A DNA stretch of 64,000 nucleotides from contig NZ_CP060137.1 in the NCBI RefSeq assembly GCF_014235785.1, positions 1,984,001 through 2,048,000 of the forward strand. The letters run 5' to 3'. The notes below the pieces were generated by a model that ran no database searches, had not been told where the DNA came from, and saw only the letters and a list, made by a program, of their open reading frames with translations. A program made the position numbers and the translations under genes. Source of the stretch: Bacillus sp. PAMC26568 (GTDB lineage Bacteria; Bacillota; Bacilli; Bacillales; Bacillaceae). Positions 34,138 through 42,215 of this stretch are shown in pieces (position 1 is the first letter of the stretch; every line of letters starts with the position of its first letter).

Positions 34138-34840
34138 TTTTTTCTCCATAGATTTATCATATTTTTCCTCAGTAATTACCGCAAACAAATTCCATATTTT
34201 TCAATGTATTGTTTCATTCGATCGTGTAATCCACTTTATAGAAATTTCTATTTTCAACTTGTGCATAGAAATTATCTTTAACTTATTCATTTCATTTAAA
34301 TTATTAACTGCTATTTTAGGAAGCTGAAGCTTTTGCTTGATCAATGAATTTTAATTTCATATATGGAAATTTTTCATGCAATAACTTGGTTTATATTCTT
34401 TACCATAGACAATAAAATACTCTTCGGGCTTCTCTAAACTTCTTTATGATCCACTTTTATATATTTTGAAATATATTTCACCTCGATAATCTGAAATCAT
34501 ATTCAGACATTCTCTATTCAAAATGGTTAATATGCATTGCTATACTAAACCCCCTAAATCCAGGTGCTTTATCTTAATGACAAGCGATTAATTTAGAGTT
34601 ATGTGGGTTGAAGAGGGTATGCATAAAGTAAAATTCCCATTTAGAAGAGTGATTGTGCAATTTTCATCTGTTCTTTTTCTTATCATATATCTCTAAAAAA
34701 TTTTTATATCATTTATTTCCTTTAAAACATTTTTTTATTACTAATTGTATTGGTAACAAACACCTTAAATTATTAAGTTATTTTTAGCCAAGATATTAAG
34801 GTTCAGGAAATGAACAAAAATATGAAAAAAGGTGATATGG
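34138..34840. other. AT-rich intergenic region, nothing recognised
   Basis: About 700 bp, very AT-rich. The open frames here (for example the plus-strand frame 34118-34327) overlap the DUF2238 start or lack ribosome sites. No stable hairpin, operator or gene remnant was recognised; promoters for both flanking genes must lie inside. Confidence 0.4.
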
Positions 34841-35023
34841 ATGAAGACAAATATGGATAAAATTTTACCGGTTGTCGCTTCAGTTGGTGTAGGTATTGCA
34901 GCTTATCAAATGATGAATGGAAATGGCGGGAAAATGAAAAATATGATGCCACTTGCCTCAAACATGATGGGAATGGGGACTGGGATGCAAGGACAGAATC
35001 AACAACAGTCCGGAAATCAATAA
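34841..35023 (+). CDS. Small Gly/Met-rich protein, 60 residues (DUF3918-like)
   Basis: AAAAAGGTG precedes the ATG at 34841 with about nine bases. The product has one short hydrophobic segment (ILPVVASVGVGIAAYQMM) and a Met/Gly/Gln-rich tail (NMMGMGTGMQGQNQQQ). The N-terminal part recalls small Bacillus DUF3918 (YrzQ-like) proteins. It resembles in style the small protein at 40686, which also pairs one hydrophobic segment with an Asn/Gln-rich tail. Function is unknown. Confidence 0.55.
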   Translation: MKTNMDKILPVVASVGVGIAAYQMMNGNGGKMKNMMPLASNMMGMGTGMQGQNQQQSGNQ

Positions 35024-35309
35024 GGCTATATATTAAAGCAATCCTTTATGGATTAATAGTATTTTATTAATTTCAAGGCGTTCTTTGGGACATTCTTTAT
35101 ACACATTTGTGTTATGAATTTCTCTGAAGAACGACTTTTTTACGTTTATTAAATTTCTCTTGAAAAGATCTTTAGTTTAGTCAGGCCAGAAATTTAATTA
35201 GATCCATTAATAGTTAAACATTTGAGATTCTTACTAGACCCCATTCCCTTATTCCGAAGAATTCATTTTCCCGATTTTTACATATTTCTTGCTAAGGAGG
35301 GAATTTTAT

Positions 35310-35342
35310 TTGTATCTATATAGTGAGGAGATAATTTTATGA
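35310..35342 (+). other. Possible leader peptide before the PAP2 gene
   Basis: TTG 35310 lies after a strong AAGGAGGG and reads ten codons (MYLYSEEIIL) to a TGA that overlaps the ATG of the PAP2 gene as ATGA. The gene also has its own GAGGAG site inside this short frame. Translation coupling through a leader is plausible but unproven. The preceding region 35024-35309 shows only weak inverted repeats. Confidence 0.35.
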
Positions 35343-35854
35343 ACTACAAAGTATTTAAGACAATCAATCAGATTTCCGGACGTTGTTCTCCAATTGATTT
35401 GCTGATGATATTGGTATCAAAAAAGATTCGTTATGTGTTTATTTATGTTTTGATTTTCATGGGGTTTAGAAATGATTCATACAAAAGAGTGTCTTGCAAT
35501 GCTGTGAAATCTGTGGGAGTAACTTTGTTTATTAACACGTTGATTAAATTGTTTTATTTTAAACCACGTCCATTTGTGAAACGTCGCGTCGGCATACTCA
35601 TTCCTTCAAAAATGGATTCTTCCTTTCCAAGTAAACATACTCTGCTTGTATTTGCTATATCTACTACAATCTTTCTTTATGACCGTGTTCTTGGTTCAAT
35701 CATGTGGGTATTATCTGTGGTGACGGGCTTCTCACGTATTTGGGTTGGACATCATTATCCGTCTGATATTATCGGAAGTGCCTTTATTGCCACCATGACC
35801 AGCATCATATTAGATAAAATTGCCCGCTGCGGAATTTATTTTGGCCGTCAATAG
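35339..35854 (+). CDS. PAP2-family phosphatase, BcrC/undecaprenyl-diphosphatase-like
   Basis: A 171-residue integral membrane phosphatase with all three motifs in order: KLFYFKPRPF, SSFPSKHT (PSxH with Lys for Gly) and SRIWVGHHYPSDIIG. Size and layout match BcrC/YwoA enzymes that dephosphorylate undecaprenyl pyrophosphate, or related lipid phosphatases. ATG 35339 follows GAGGAG. It opens a stretch with three more phosphoester- or amine-active enzymes. Confidence 0.88.
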   Translation: MNYKVFKTINQISGRCSPIDLLMILVSKKIRYVFIYVLIFMGFRNDSYKRVSCNAVKSVGVTLFINTLIKLFYFKPRPFVKRRVGILIPSKMDSSFPSKHTLLVFAISTTIFLYDRVLGSIMWVLSVVTGFSRIWVGHHYPSDIIGSAFIATMTSIILDKIARCGIYFGRQ

Positions 35855-36174
35855 CAGCTATATTTAGCCGAAATCATGTGTGATTATTATTTGTTTTTAT
35901 ACAGTAACAGTCCTTTACCAAGAGAAAAAATTTTTCGGATTTTACTGTTTCCAATTTTAAGATAACTTACGTGGGTACGATATTACATGGATATTTTACT
36001 GAAGTTAATAAGGGAGGTATACCGTTCAAAAGTACCTTTACAATAGATAATACGGACGTGTATCCCAAACTTTGTATTACTATTCCAGAAATGCCGGAAT
36101 GATACTTTGTCTTGTGAAAAAACCCAATTTAAAACAGTAAACACTCGCATAATATACCTGTCGGGAGCAGAGTT

Positions 36175-37596
36175 ATGACTAAAAGATCTCAAACTTCAAT
36201 TAGTAGAAGAGATTTCATTAAAATATCAAGTGTTTTTTCAGATATAGCCTTGCTTCAAGCATGTCAAATTAAATTCTCAAATGTATTTGAAGGTACTTCT
36301 ATTAACAATCCAAAGAAAAATGTCGTGATTATTGGAGCAGGAATTAGTGGTTTAGCTGCAGCTGCACATCTTTCCAAAGAAGGAATAAACGTAACTGTAC
36401 TAGAGGGGAGAAACAGAATAGGCGGAAGAATATGGACGGATCGCTCCATAGATAACATTCCATTAGATATGGGAGCTTCTTGGGTTCATGGAATTAAAGG
36501 TAATCCAATTTATGACTTAGCTAAGAAAAACAAAATCGATACATCTATAACTAATTATGATTCGCATTGTATTTTCAACTTTAATGGTGATGAATTAAGC
36601 AAATCGGAAGAAATAAAGTTAAAGAAACAATCAGAAAAATTTGTTGAATTTATCGAAGAACAACGTTCCAATTTGCATCAAGATAGGTCTCTTGCCAGTT
36701 TAATAAACCACTTTATTACAGAAGAAGATTTATCTGAAAAAGAGCAACTGTTATTGAATTATTATGTTAATACTGCAATAGAGCACGAATATTCTGGAAG
36801 TAGCTATAATCTTTCTGCCTTAAACTTTGATAGTAGTGAAGAATTTCTGGGAGAAGATGTAATATTTCCAAACGGATATGACCAAATAATTCAGTTGTTA
36901 ATTAAGGATATTAAAATAAATTTAAATGAACGTATCTATAAAATTAACTATGAAAAAGATTTTGTAAAAGTTTATTCAGAAAAAAGTATATTTTCAGCAG
37001 ATTATGTAATTGTAACCGTTCCTCTTGGTGTTTTGCAAAAGAATGATATTTTGTTTATTCCTGAATTGCCTGAGCAAAAGAGAAAAGCAATAAATAAACT
37101 AGGAATGGGGATTTTGAATAAGATTTTTGTTAAGTTTCCAAATGCATTCTGGAGTAAGAAACCTCACTTATTGGGATATGTTTCTGAAGATAAAGGGAAG
37201 TGGGGAGAATTTTTGAATATCTATCATTACCTTAATGAACCTATTTTACTTGCTTTGAACGCAGGAGATTTCGGTAATGCATTGGAAAATAGGATTGATA
37301 AAGAAATTATTTCAGAGCTGATGATTATTTTAAGGAAAATATTTGGTCCTTCTATTCCAAATCCTATCTCTTGGAAAATTACACGGTGGGGGAATGATCA
37401 TTTCTCCTATGGATCATATTCCTTTATTAAAGTAGGAGCGTCAGCCGAAGATTATAAAATACTCTCAGAATCAGTTAACAATAAATTATTTTTTGCTGGA
37501 GAAGCTACTGTAACTGATTATCCAACCACTGTTCATGGGGCGTATCTTTCAGGAATTAGAGAAGCTAATAAAATCCTCGAAGAAATTTCCAAATAA
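36175..37596 (+). CDS. Tat-exported flavin amine oxidase
   Basis: A 473-residue FAD-dependent amine oxidase (MAO/polyamine oxidase fold). The N-terminus has a twin-arginine signal (SISRRDFIK) followed by a hydrophobic stretch and a lipobox-like LLQAC, so export by Tat and possible lipidation are likely. The dinucleotide motif VVIIGAGISGLAAAAHL begins near residue 50, then GGRIWTD, GASWVHG, and the C-terminal LFFAGEATVTDYPTTVHGAYLSGIREA. It oxidises an amine to aldehyde, ammonia and peroxide outside the membrane. The substrate is unknown. The preceding 320 bp hold nothing recognised. Confidence 0.87.
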   Translation: MTKRSQTSISRRDFIKISSVFSDIALLQACQIKFSNVFEGTSINNPKKNVVIIGAGISGLAAAAHLSKEGINVTVLEGRNRIGGRIWTDRSIDNIPLDMGASWVHGIKGNPIYDLAKKNKIDTSITNYDSHCIFNFNGDELSKSEEIKLKKQSEKFVEFIEEQRSNLHQDRSLASLINHFITEEDLSEKEQLLLNYYVNTAIEHEYSGSSYNLSALNFDSSEEFLGEDVIFPNGYDQIIQLLIKDIKINLNERIYKINYEKDFVKVYSEKSIFSADYVIVTVPLGVLQKNDILFIPELPEQKRKAINKLGMGILNKIFVKFPNAFWSKKPHLLGYVSEDKGKWGEFLNIYHYLNEPILLALNAGDFGNALENRIDKEIISELMIILRKIFGPSIPNPISWKITRWGNDHFSYGSYSFIKVGASAEDYKILSESVNNKLFFAGEATVTDYPTTVHGAYLSGIREANKILEEISK

Positions 37597-37603
37597 CAGT
37601 TAA

Positions 37604-37783
37604 GCAGAATTAACTGGTGTTGAAAATTCAAAGGTAGAGATATTTGATAATACATTAGGAGAATTTGTAGAGAATAACCAAAAAGCAGGGGAAGAACATT
37701 ACAAAAAATTAATTGAACATGCATTTGTTACCATGATTTGTGGGGAGGCGATACTTATTGTACTTTGCAATTATGATGATTAG
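37604..37783 (+). pseudogene. Unrecognised ORF fragment after the amine oxidase
   Basis: A frame of 59 codons without a start codon contains VEIFDNTLGEFVENNQKAGEEHYKKLIEHAF, clearly protein-like, and then runs into sequence that on the other strand is the broken DUF2238 copy. It is a 3'-truncated gene remnant of unknown family, joined to the DUF2238 fragment near 37740. Confidence 0.4.
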
Positions 37784-37904
37784 TCCTGTAACGGCTGGAA
37801 TTACCTTAGATGCCCATGACATATATCCTGCAGGCTTGATAACAGACCATATAAAAACTACCGTATAAAAATAGATGAATCGTTGTACTTCTAAATTTAT
37901 TCAC
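37741..37904 (-). pseudogene. Broken second copy of the DUF2238 gene
   Basis: On the minus strand AGGAGTG precedes GTG 37904 (VNKFRSTTIHLFL). After a frameshift the sequence gives VVFIWSVIKPAGYMSWASKVIP ... IIIAKYNKYR, parallel to FIWSVIKPEGYLIWTMEVLP ... ILIASYNKFR of the intact gene at 33511-34137. The remaining three quarters are missing. The divergence argues for an old paralog rather than a recent duplication. From 37905 to 38248 nothing else was recognised. Confidence 0.75.
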
Positions 37905-38248
37905 TTTTTTCACTCCTAAAGAAAGGTTATATACTTGAGTATTTGAAATACAGCAGTTGTCATACAGACCAAGTGAAATCATCCATAACTTCCAAATGGA
38001 TATTGTTTAATCATAAGCTAAATTGCAAATCCTAAAAAGAAATTAAGTAAGGGAATGCATTGTGAGAAAAAAAGTGCTATTACTATAGGAAGCCATTGGT
38101 ACTGGCCATTGTTGACCTCCATTTTCGATCAAATGAATATAGGTGCTGTCTAACATGAAATGCCCTTCTCAAATAGAAGGGGCTATAATTTCTCTTTAGC
38201 TCTTTCTTAAAGGGATGTTGAAATTTAAAATCATAGGGTGTGAAGATT

Positions 38249-38977
38249 TTGGAGTTTAATGTCATGACCTTTAATATTCACCATGGCAGGGGAATGGATA
38301 AGCAATTAGATCTTTTCCGAATTGCTGAAGTAATCGAAAAAAGCGATGCCGATATCATTGGTCTGAACGAAGTTGATAAGTATTTTTCAAAAAGAAGTGA
38401 TTATGAAGACCAGATTAGTTGGCTTGCAAAACAATTAAACATGAATCAGACTTTCAGCCCTTCTTTGTCCCTAACGTCTAAAAACTCAACGAATGTAAGG
38501 CAGTATGGAAATGCCTTACTGTCTCGCTATCCAATCGTGAACGAAAAGAGGCATCTTTTTAATTTTATACCAGGACTCATCGAAGGACGATCATTGCTCG
38601 ACTCCACGATTGAGATTAACAAAAAATTATTTCAAATCAATGTAACCCATTTAAGCCTTAATCCCATTCTGCATCGGAAGCAAACCGACTTTATTTTCAA
38701 CCAACATCTTAAGACGCCTCATCCAATGATTATTATGGGTGATTGGAATATGAAACCAGAGTCAAAAGGATGGAGAAAAATAACCCGTGAATTTCAAGAC
38801 GCATGGCATCTTGCCGGCAAAGGGGCAGGCTTTACTTATCCATCGCTTCGACCAAGATCAAGATTGGACTACCTATTCGTCAGTCATCATTTTCGGGTTA
38901 TTGAAGCAGAAATTATTATGAACTTCCCAAATGCATCTGACCATTTACCTGTAAAAGCAACATTATCATTCAGTTGA
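38249..38977 (+). CDS. Endonuclease/exonuclease/phosphatase-family protein
   Basis: A 242-residue EEP-fold hydrolase: VMTFNIHHGRG at the N-terminus, the metal-binding Glu in IIGLNEVD, NVTHLSL, then the catalytic GDWNMKPES and the C-terminal SRLDYLFVSHHF and ASDHLPVKA (Asp-His pair). Such enzymes cleave phosphodiesters or phosphomonoesters of DNA, inositol phosphates or lipids. No signal peptide is seen. AGGGTG lies eight bases before TTG 38249, while GTG 38240 overlaps it. It is 115 bp upstream of another phosphoesterase. Confidence 0.87.
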   Translation: MEFNVMTFNIHHGRGMDKQLDLFRIAEVIEKSDADIIGLNEVDKYFSKRSDYEDQISWLAKQLNMNQTFSPSLSLTSKNSTNVRQYGNALLSRYPIVNEKRHLFNFIPGLIEGRSLLDSTIEINKKLFQINVTHLSLNPILHRKQTDFIFNQHLKTPHPMIIMGDWNMKPESKGWRKITREFQDAWHLAGKGAGFTYPSLRPRSRLDYLFVSHHFRVIEAEIIMNFPNASDHLPVKATLSFS

Positions 38978-39092
38978 AGGAGCCCAAAAACAAAGAAAAA
39001 GCTATTTTCTTATATAAACTTTAATAATTGTTTAAAAACATTTCATAATAATTACATGGAAGCAACGTTTTGTGAGGAAAGGAGAGTAAAGA

Positions 39093-40565
39093 ATGGCACC
39101 AGACCAATCTCAAAAAAAAAGAATCATCATGCTTATGATTGATACATTAATGGATCAATCTATACAGGCTGCAATTAAAGATGGAAAAGCTCCAGCCTTA
39201 CAATTTTTTATGAAAAATGGCCGTTACATATCAAATCTTGTTAGTCCATTTCCAACTATGTCAGTCAATGTTGATAGTACTTTATTAACAGGTGTATACA
39301 GTGATAAACACAAAATCCCAGGCTTACTTTGGTATAACGAAAAGGAAAAAAGAATTATCGATTATGGTGGTCATGTTAGTGAACTTTTTAAACTGGGACT
39401 AAAGCAATCCATGGTAGACATATTTTATAATTTAAATCATGAGCATTTAAGCAAACAGCATAAAACCATTCATGAAATTTTAAAAGATAAAGGAATTCAA
39501 AGCGCATCCATAAATGCTCTATTATATAGGGGAAGTTACGCCACCCAATTAAAAATTCCCTTTCTCTTATCATTGTTTACAGGCTTAAAAAGGGAGTTGA
39601 ATTCTTACGCACCGAACTTGTACTCATATGGAGCGATGCACAAGCTAAATCCTTTAAAAAAGAACTCTTTCTTTTGGCAAAAGTATGGATTCAACGATAA
39701 ATTTTCTTCAAATGAACTGGCCTATCTTATAAACCGAAATGAACTACCGGCTTTCACGATTGTCTATTATCCAGATTTAGATCAAAGTGTACATAAAAAT
39801 GGGAGAACGGATATAAAGGGAATTGAAAAAGTTGATCAACAGTTACAAAAAATATTAAATCAATTTCAATCGTGGGAGGATGCTCTTGCAAATACCGTTT
39901 GGATTATTCTTGGTGATAATGGCCAAGCATGGATCAATCAAAATCGCAAGGAAGCTTTAATTGATCTTAGAAAGCTTTTAAGTTCGTATCGAATAGTAAA
40001 GTTGAGAAAGGGAGTTACTTTGGAAGACGAAATTGTTCTTGCTGTTAACGAGAGAATGTCTTTTATATATTCTCTTGATACCCAAAAGGCTCCTTTAGAG
40101 GAAATAGCGAAGATACTGCAAAAAGATAGTCGAATTGATGTGATTGCATTTAAAAAACAAAAAACGGTAACTGTCACATCTGGGTTGCATAACGGGCATC
40201 TTCAATTTCATCCTGATGGGGATTATTCCGATGAGTATGAGCAATCTTGGTTTATAGAGGGAGAAAAGAAGATCTTAGACCTCAGCATTACAGATAAAAG
40301 AATCGAATATGGCGATTACCCTGATGCTTTAGCAAGATTATTTTCTTCCTTTTTCTCACATGAGGGTGAATATATCATTGTAAGCGCAAAACCTGGTTCT
40401 GAATTCAAAGGGGAGAGTTCTCCGACACATATTGGCGGTGCAAGTCATGGAGGCTTGCACAAACAAGATTCTTTAGTGTCCATGTTCGTTAGTGGTACCG
40501 ATTCAACTCCAAGGCATATGCGCATTTTAGATATTAAGGATTGGCTTTTGACATTAATCTCATAA
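39093..40565 (+). CDS. Alkaline-phosphatase-superfamily phosphodiesterase (nucleotide pyrophosphatase type)
   Basis: A 490-residue protein with the alkaline phosphatase fold: IIMLMIDTLMD for the first metal Asp, SPFPTMSVNVDSTLLTGVYSDKH with the Thr nucleophile, IVYYPDLDQSVHKNG, and ILGDNGQA where the usual DHG is replaced by DNG. The C-terminal THIGGASHGGLH supplies further metal ligands. It has no signal peptide. AAAGGAG precedes the ATG. The DHG-to-DNG change may affect the second metal site. Confidence 0.83.
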   Translation: MAPDQSQKKRIIMLMIDTLMDQSIQAAIKDGKAPALQFFMKNGRYISNLVSPFPTMSVNVDSTLLTGVYSDKHKIPGLLWYNEKEKRIIDYGGHVSELFKLGLKQSMVDIFYNLNHEHLSKQHKTIHEILKDKGIQSASINALLYRGSYATQLKIPFLLSLFTGLKRELNSYAPNLYSYGAMHKLNPLKKNSFFWQKYGFNDKFSSNELAYLINRNELPAFTIVYYPDLDQSVHKNGRTDIKGIEKVDQQLQKILNQFQSWEDALANTVWIILGDNGQAWINQNRKEALIDLRKLLSSYRIVKLRKGVTLEDEIVLAVNERMSFIYSLDTQKAPLEEIAKILQKDSRIDVIAFKKQKTVTVTSGLHNGHLQFHPDGDYSDEYEQSWFIEGEKKILDLSITDKRIEYGDYPDALARLFSSFFSHEGEYIIVSAKPGSEFKGESSPTHIGGASHGGLHKQDSLVSMFVSGTDSTPRHMRILDIKDWLLTLIS

Positions 40566-40635
40566 AAATGCCTTATAGCATTCCTTTTAATTCGAAAAAG
40601 ATCGTCAATTTACCAATTATATTTTTCTTCTCTTA

Positions 40636-40670
40636 TCACACAATAAAATGTCTACAAATTTATTGTGTGA
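40636..40670 (+). promoter_or_regulatory. 12-bp inverted repeat just upstream of a ribosome binding site
   Basis: TCACACAATAAA and TTTATTGTGTGA are perfect complements around 11 bases, ending three bases before the AAGGAGG site of the next gene. With no T run it is more likely an operator or mRNA hairpin than a terminator. Confidence 0.5.
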
Positions 40671-40685
40671 CAAGGAGGATAATGG

Positions 40686-41018
40686 ATGAACAATTTTCAA
40701 ATGCTTTCTTCACTCTTTAGAGGTGGAAGAAGAAATAAAAACTTACTCGGTATGTTTAAAAGAAAGCGAAATAATGGTACTATGCTTATGCTTCCTCTGT
40801 TAGGAGCAGCCATACTTGGGATTATAGGAAGTCGGAATACACAAGTTAGACAACAAGCTCGAAATGGATATAGGAAGGTTCAAAATACTGTGGGAAATAT
40901 GCAAAATCCTTTACAAAATAGAAACCCGCTTCAAAGTAACAACTTCAATTTAGCCAATGCAGAATTCAGTAAAGAATTAACACCAGATATTACAAAAACA
41001 TATAATCCAAAAGATTAA
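40686..41018 (+). CDS. Small single-helix membrane protein, 110 residues
   Basis: The basic N-terminus (RGGRRNKNLLGMFKRKRNN) is followed by one transmembrane segment (MLMLPLLGAAILGIIGS) and an Asn/Gln-rich soluble tail with a repeated NPLQ-N motif. AAGGAGG precedes the ATG. I do not recognise a family; the style recalls small spore or envelope proteins. It may share the transcript of the phosphodiesterase or use the dyad just upstream. Confidence 0.55.
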   Translation: MNNFQMLSSLFRGGRRNKNLLGMFKRKRNNGTMLMLPLLGAAILGIIGSRNTQVRQQARNGYRKVQNTVGNMQNPLQNRNPLQSNNFNLANAEFSKELTPDITKTYNPKD

Positions 41019-41042
41019 GTTAATGATCCGATTTTGAAATAA

Positions 41043-41318
41043 TTGGTATTAAGCATCGGGATGTTAGTTGAGGAAGCGGCAGTTATCCACGTACTATTTT
41101 GGATCATGCTGAATTTGATTCATAATGGCACGATGCGTTTTAGCGAACTACATCGTGCCATTCCGGGGTTGCCCGGAAAGTATTGCCTTCTCATCCCAGA
41201 GAACTTGAACAGGAAAACATTGTGAACCCGAGTTGTTAATCCACAAGTACCCCCAAAAGTAGATTCAGGGTGACGGAATATGGCATGTCATTGAAACCCA
41301 ATTTGGATGTTCTACCTG
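41043..41318 (+). pseudogene. HxlR-family regulator pseudogene
   Basis: Three reading frames together spell an HxlR-type winged helix: LNLIHNGTMRFSELHRAIPG, then RELEQENIVN, then RVVNPQVPPKV and TEYGMSLKPNLDVL. At least three frameshifts and internal stops separate them, so no regulator is made. The N-terminal cysteine region is not recognisable. A terminator directly follows. Confidence 0.85.
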
Positions 41319-41355
41319 AACAAGCAAGCTACCAAAAAGTAGCTTGCTTGTTTTA
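41319..41355 (+). terminator. Terminator after the HxlR pseudogene
   Basis: AACAAGCAAGCTAC and GTAGCTTGCTTGTT are perfect complements around CAAAAA, followed by a short T tract. The 41356-41450 stretch holds nothing recognised. Confidence 0.88.
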
Positions 41356-41451
41356 CTCGTTAATTAAAATCATGCCAATAAGAATGCTAATTGAAATGCG
41401 AATTCCAATGTTATTTCCAGTGTTATTTGATGTGTTTGCACCCTTCAGCCG

Positions 41452-41480
41452 AACCCGTCACTCAGTGGGTTGTTTTTTTT
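41452..41480 (+). terminator. Second, weaker terminator
   Basis: AACCC and GGGTT pair around a ten-base loop containing CACTCAG, followed by eight T residues. A very similar loop sequence (CACTCAGTGGGT) is found at 33150, after yozE. Confidence 0.6.
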
Positions 41481-41689
41481 ACTCGTAGAAAAAACTCGAT
41501 TGCAATTGAGTATTGAGGCCATTCCATTTAATAATCCCCCCTTAATGTGAGGTTTCCTGTTAATTTTAGGGGCTCACTTATCATGTACTATCTAAAGTGA
41601 GACATTGCTGTCTGAAATGTCCATTTTTCTAGCCCAAATCCTTAAAATACAATCTGAATTGTGCAAAATTCTATCTTTTATCATATTCA

Positions 41690-41767
41690 TTGACAAGAAG
41701 AACAGATAGGCATATAGTTAATAAAGTTAATAGTTAAGTAAGTTAAATATTAATTTCATTAACTGTA
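41690..41767 (+). promoter_or_regulatory. Sigma-A promoter and AGTTAA-repeat operator of the MarR/MFS pair
   Basis: TTGACA at 41690-41695 and TATAGT at 41713-41718 are 17 bp apart, a near-consensus promoter. From 41716 the element AGTTAA occurs four times in about 33 bp and an inverted TTAACT follows at 41761, just before the ribosome site. Repeats overlapping the start of transcription suggest autorepression by the MarR protein. Confidence 0.7.
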
Positions 41768-41779
41768 TAGGAGGGGACA

Positions 41780-42205
41780 ATGAAATCAAGATGGGATTTA
41801 ACTTATGAATTTCTCTCTAATTACCGGAAGTTAAACAAGATGGCACGTGCTAACTTGAATGTGCTGCTGGAAACGTATGTGCCATTTAATGAATTCATGG
41901 TGCTAAGAATACTGCTTGACCAAAGACAGCAAAATGTCAGTCAAATAGCTGAAAAATTAAGTGTTTCAAGCAGCCACATAACAGCTGTAAGTGAAAAGCT
42001 CATTCATAAAGGCTATCTTTCACGTGTCAGAGCAGAAGATGATAGGAGAATGGTTTTCTTAACCCTGACTGAATCAGGGGAAAGGGTTGCGATAGCGGTG
42101 GAGAAGACCATTACAGAATACTTTCATCGAAAACTGGAAAACGTAACCGATGAAGAAATGATTGTGTTTAATCGATTATTAACGAAACTACTAGATGAAC
42201 AATAG
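41780..42205 (+). CDS. MarR-family repressor of the adjacent efflux pump
   Basis: A 141-residue winged-helix protein (FMVLRILLDQRQQNVSQIAEKLSVSSSHITAVSEKLIHKG, then RAEDDRRMVFLTLTESG). TATAGGAGGGG precedes the ATG. Its end runs up to the ribosome site of the MFS gene with the stop 11 bp before that start, so the two form one operon like the Bacillus mdtR-mdtP pair. It probably represses the operon until a toxic ligand binds. Confidence 0.88.
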   Translation: MKSRWDLTYEFLSNYRKLNKMARANLNVLLETYVPFNEFMVLRILLDQRQQNVSQIAEKLSVSSSHITAVSEKLIHKGYLSRVRAEDDRRMVFLTLTESGERVAIAVEKTITEYFHRKLENVTDEEMIVFNRLLTKLLDEQ

Positions 42206-42215
42206 AGGTGGAACA

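Noticed and set aside
34118..34327. Plus-strand 69-codon frame over the DUF2238 start
   Set aside because: Phe/Ile-rich, without ribosome site, and antisense to the N-terminus and promoter of a real gene.
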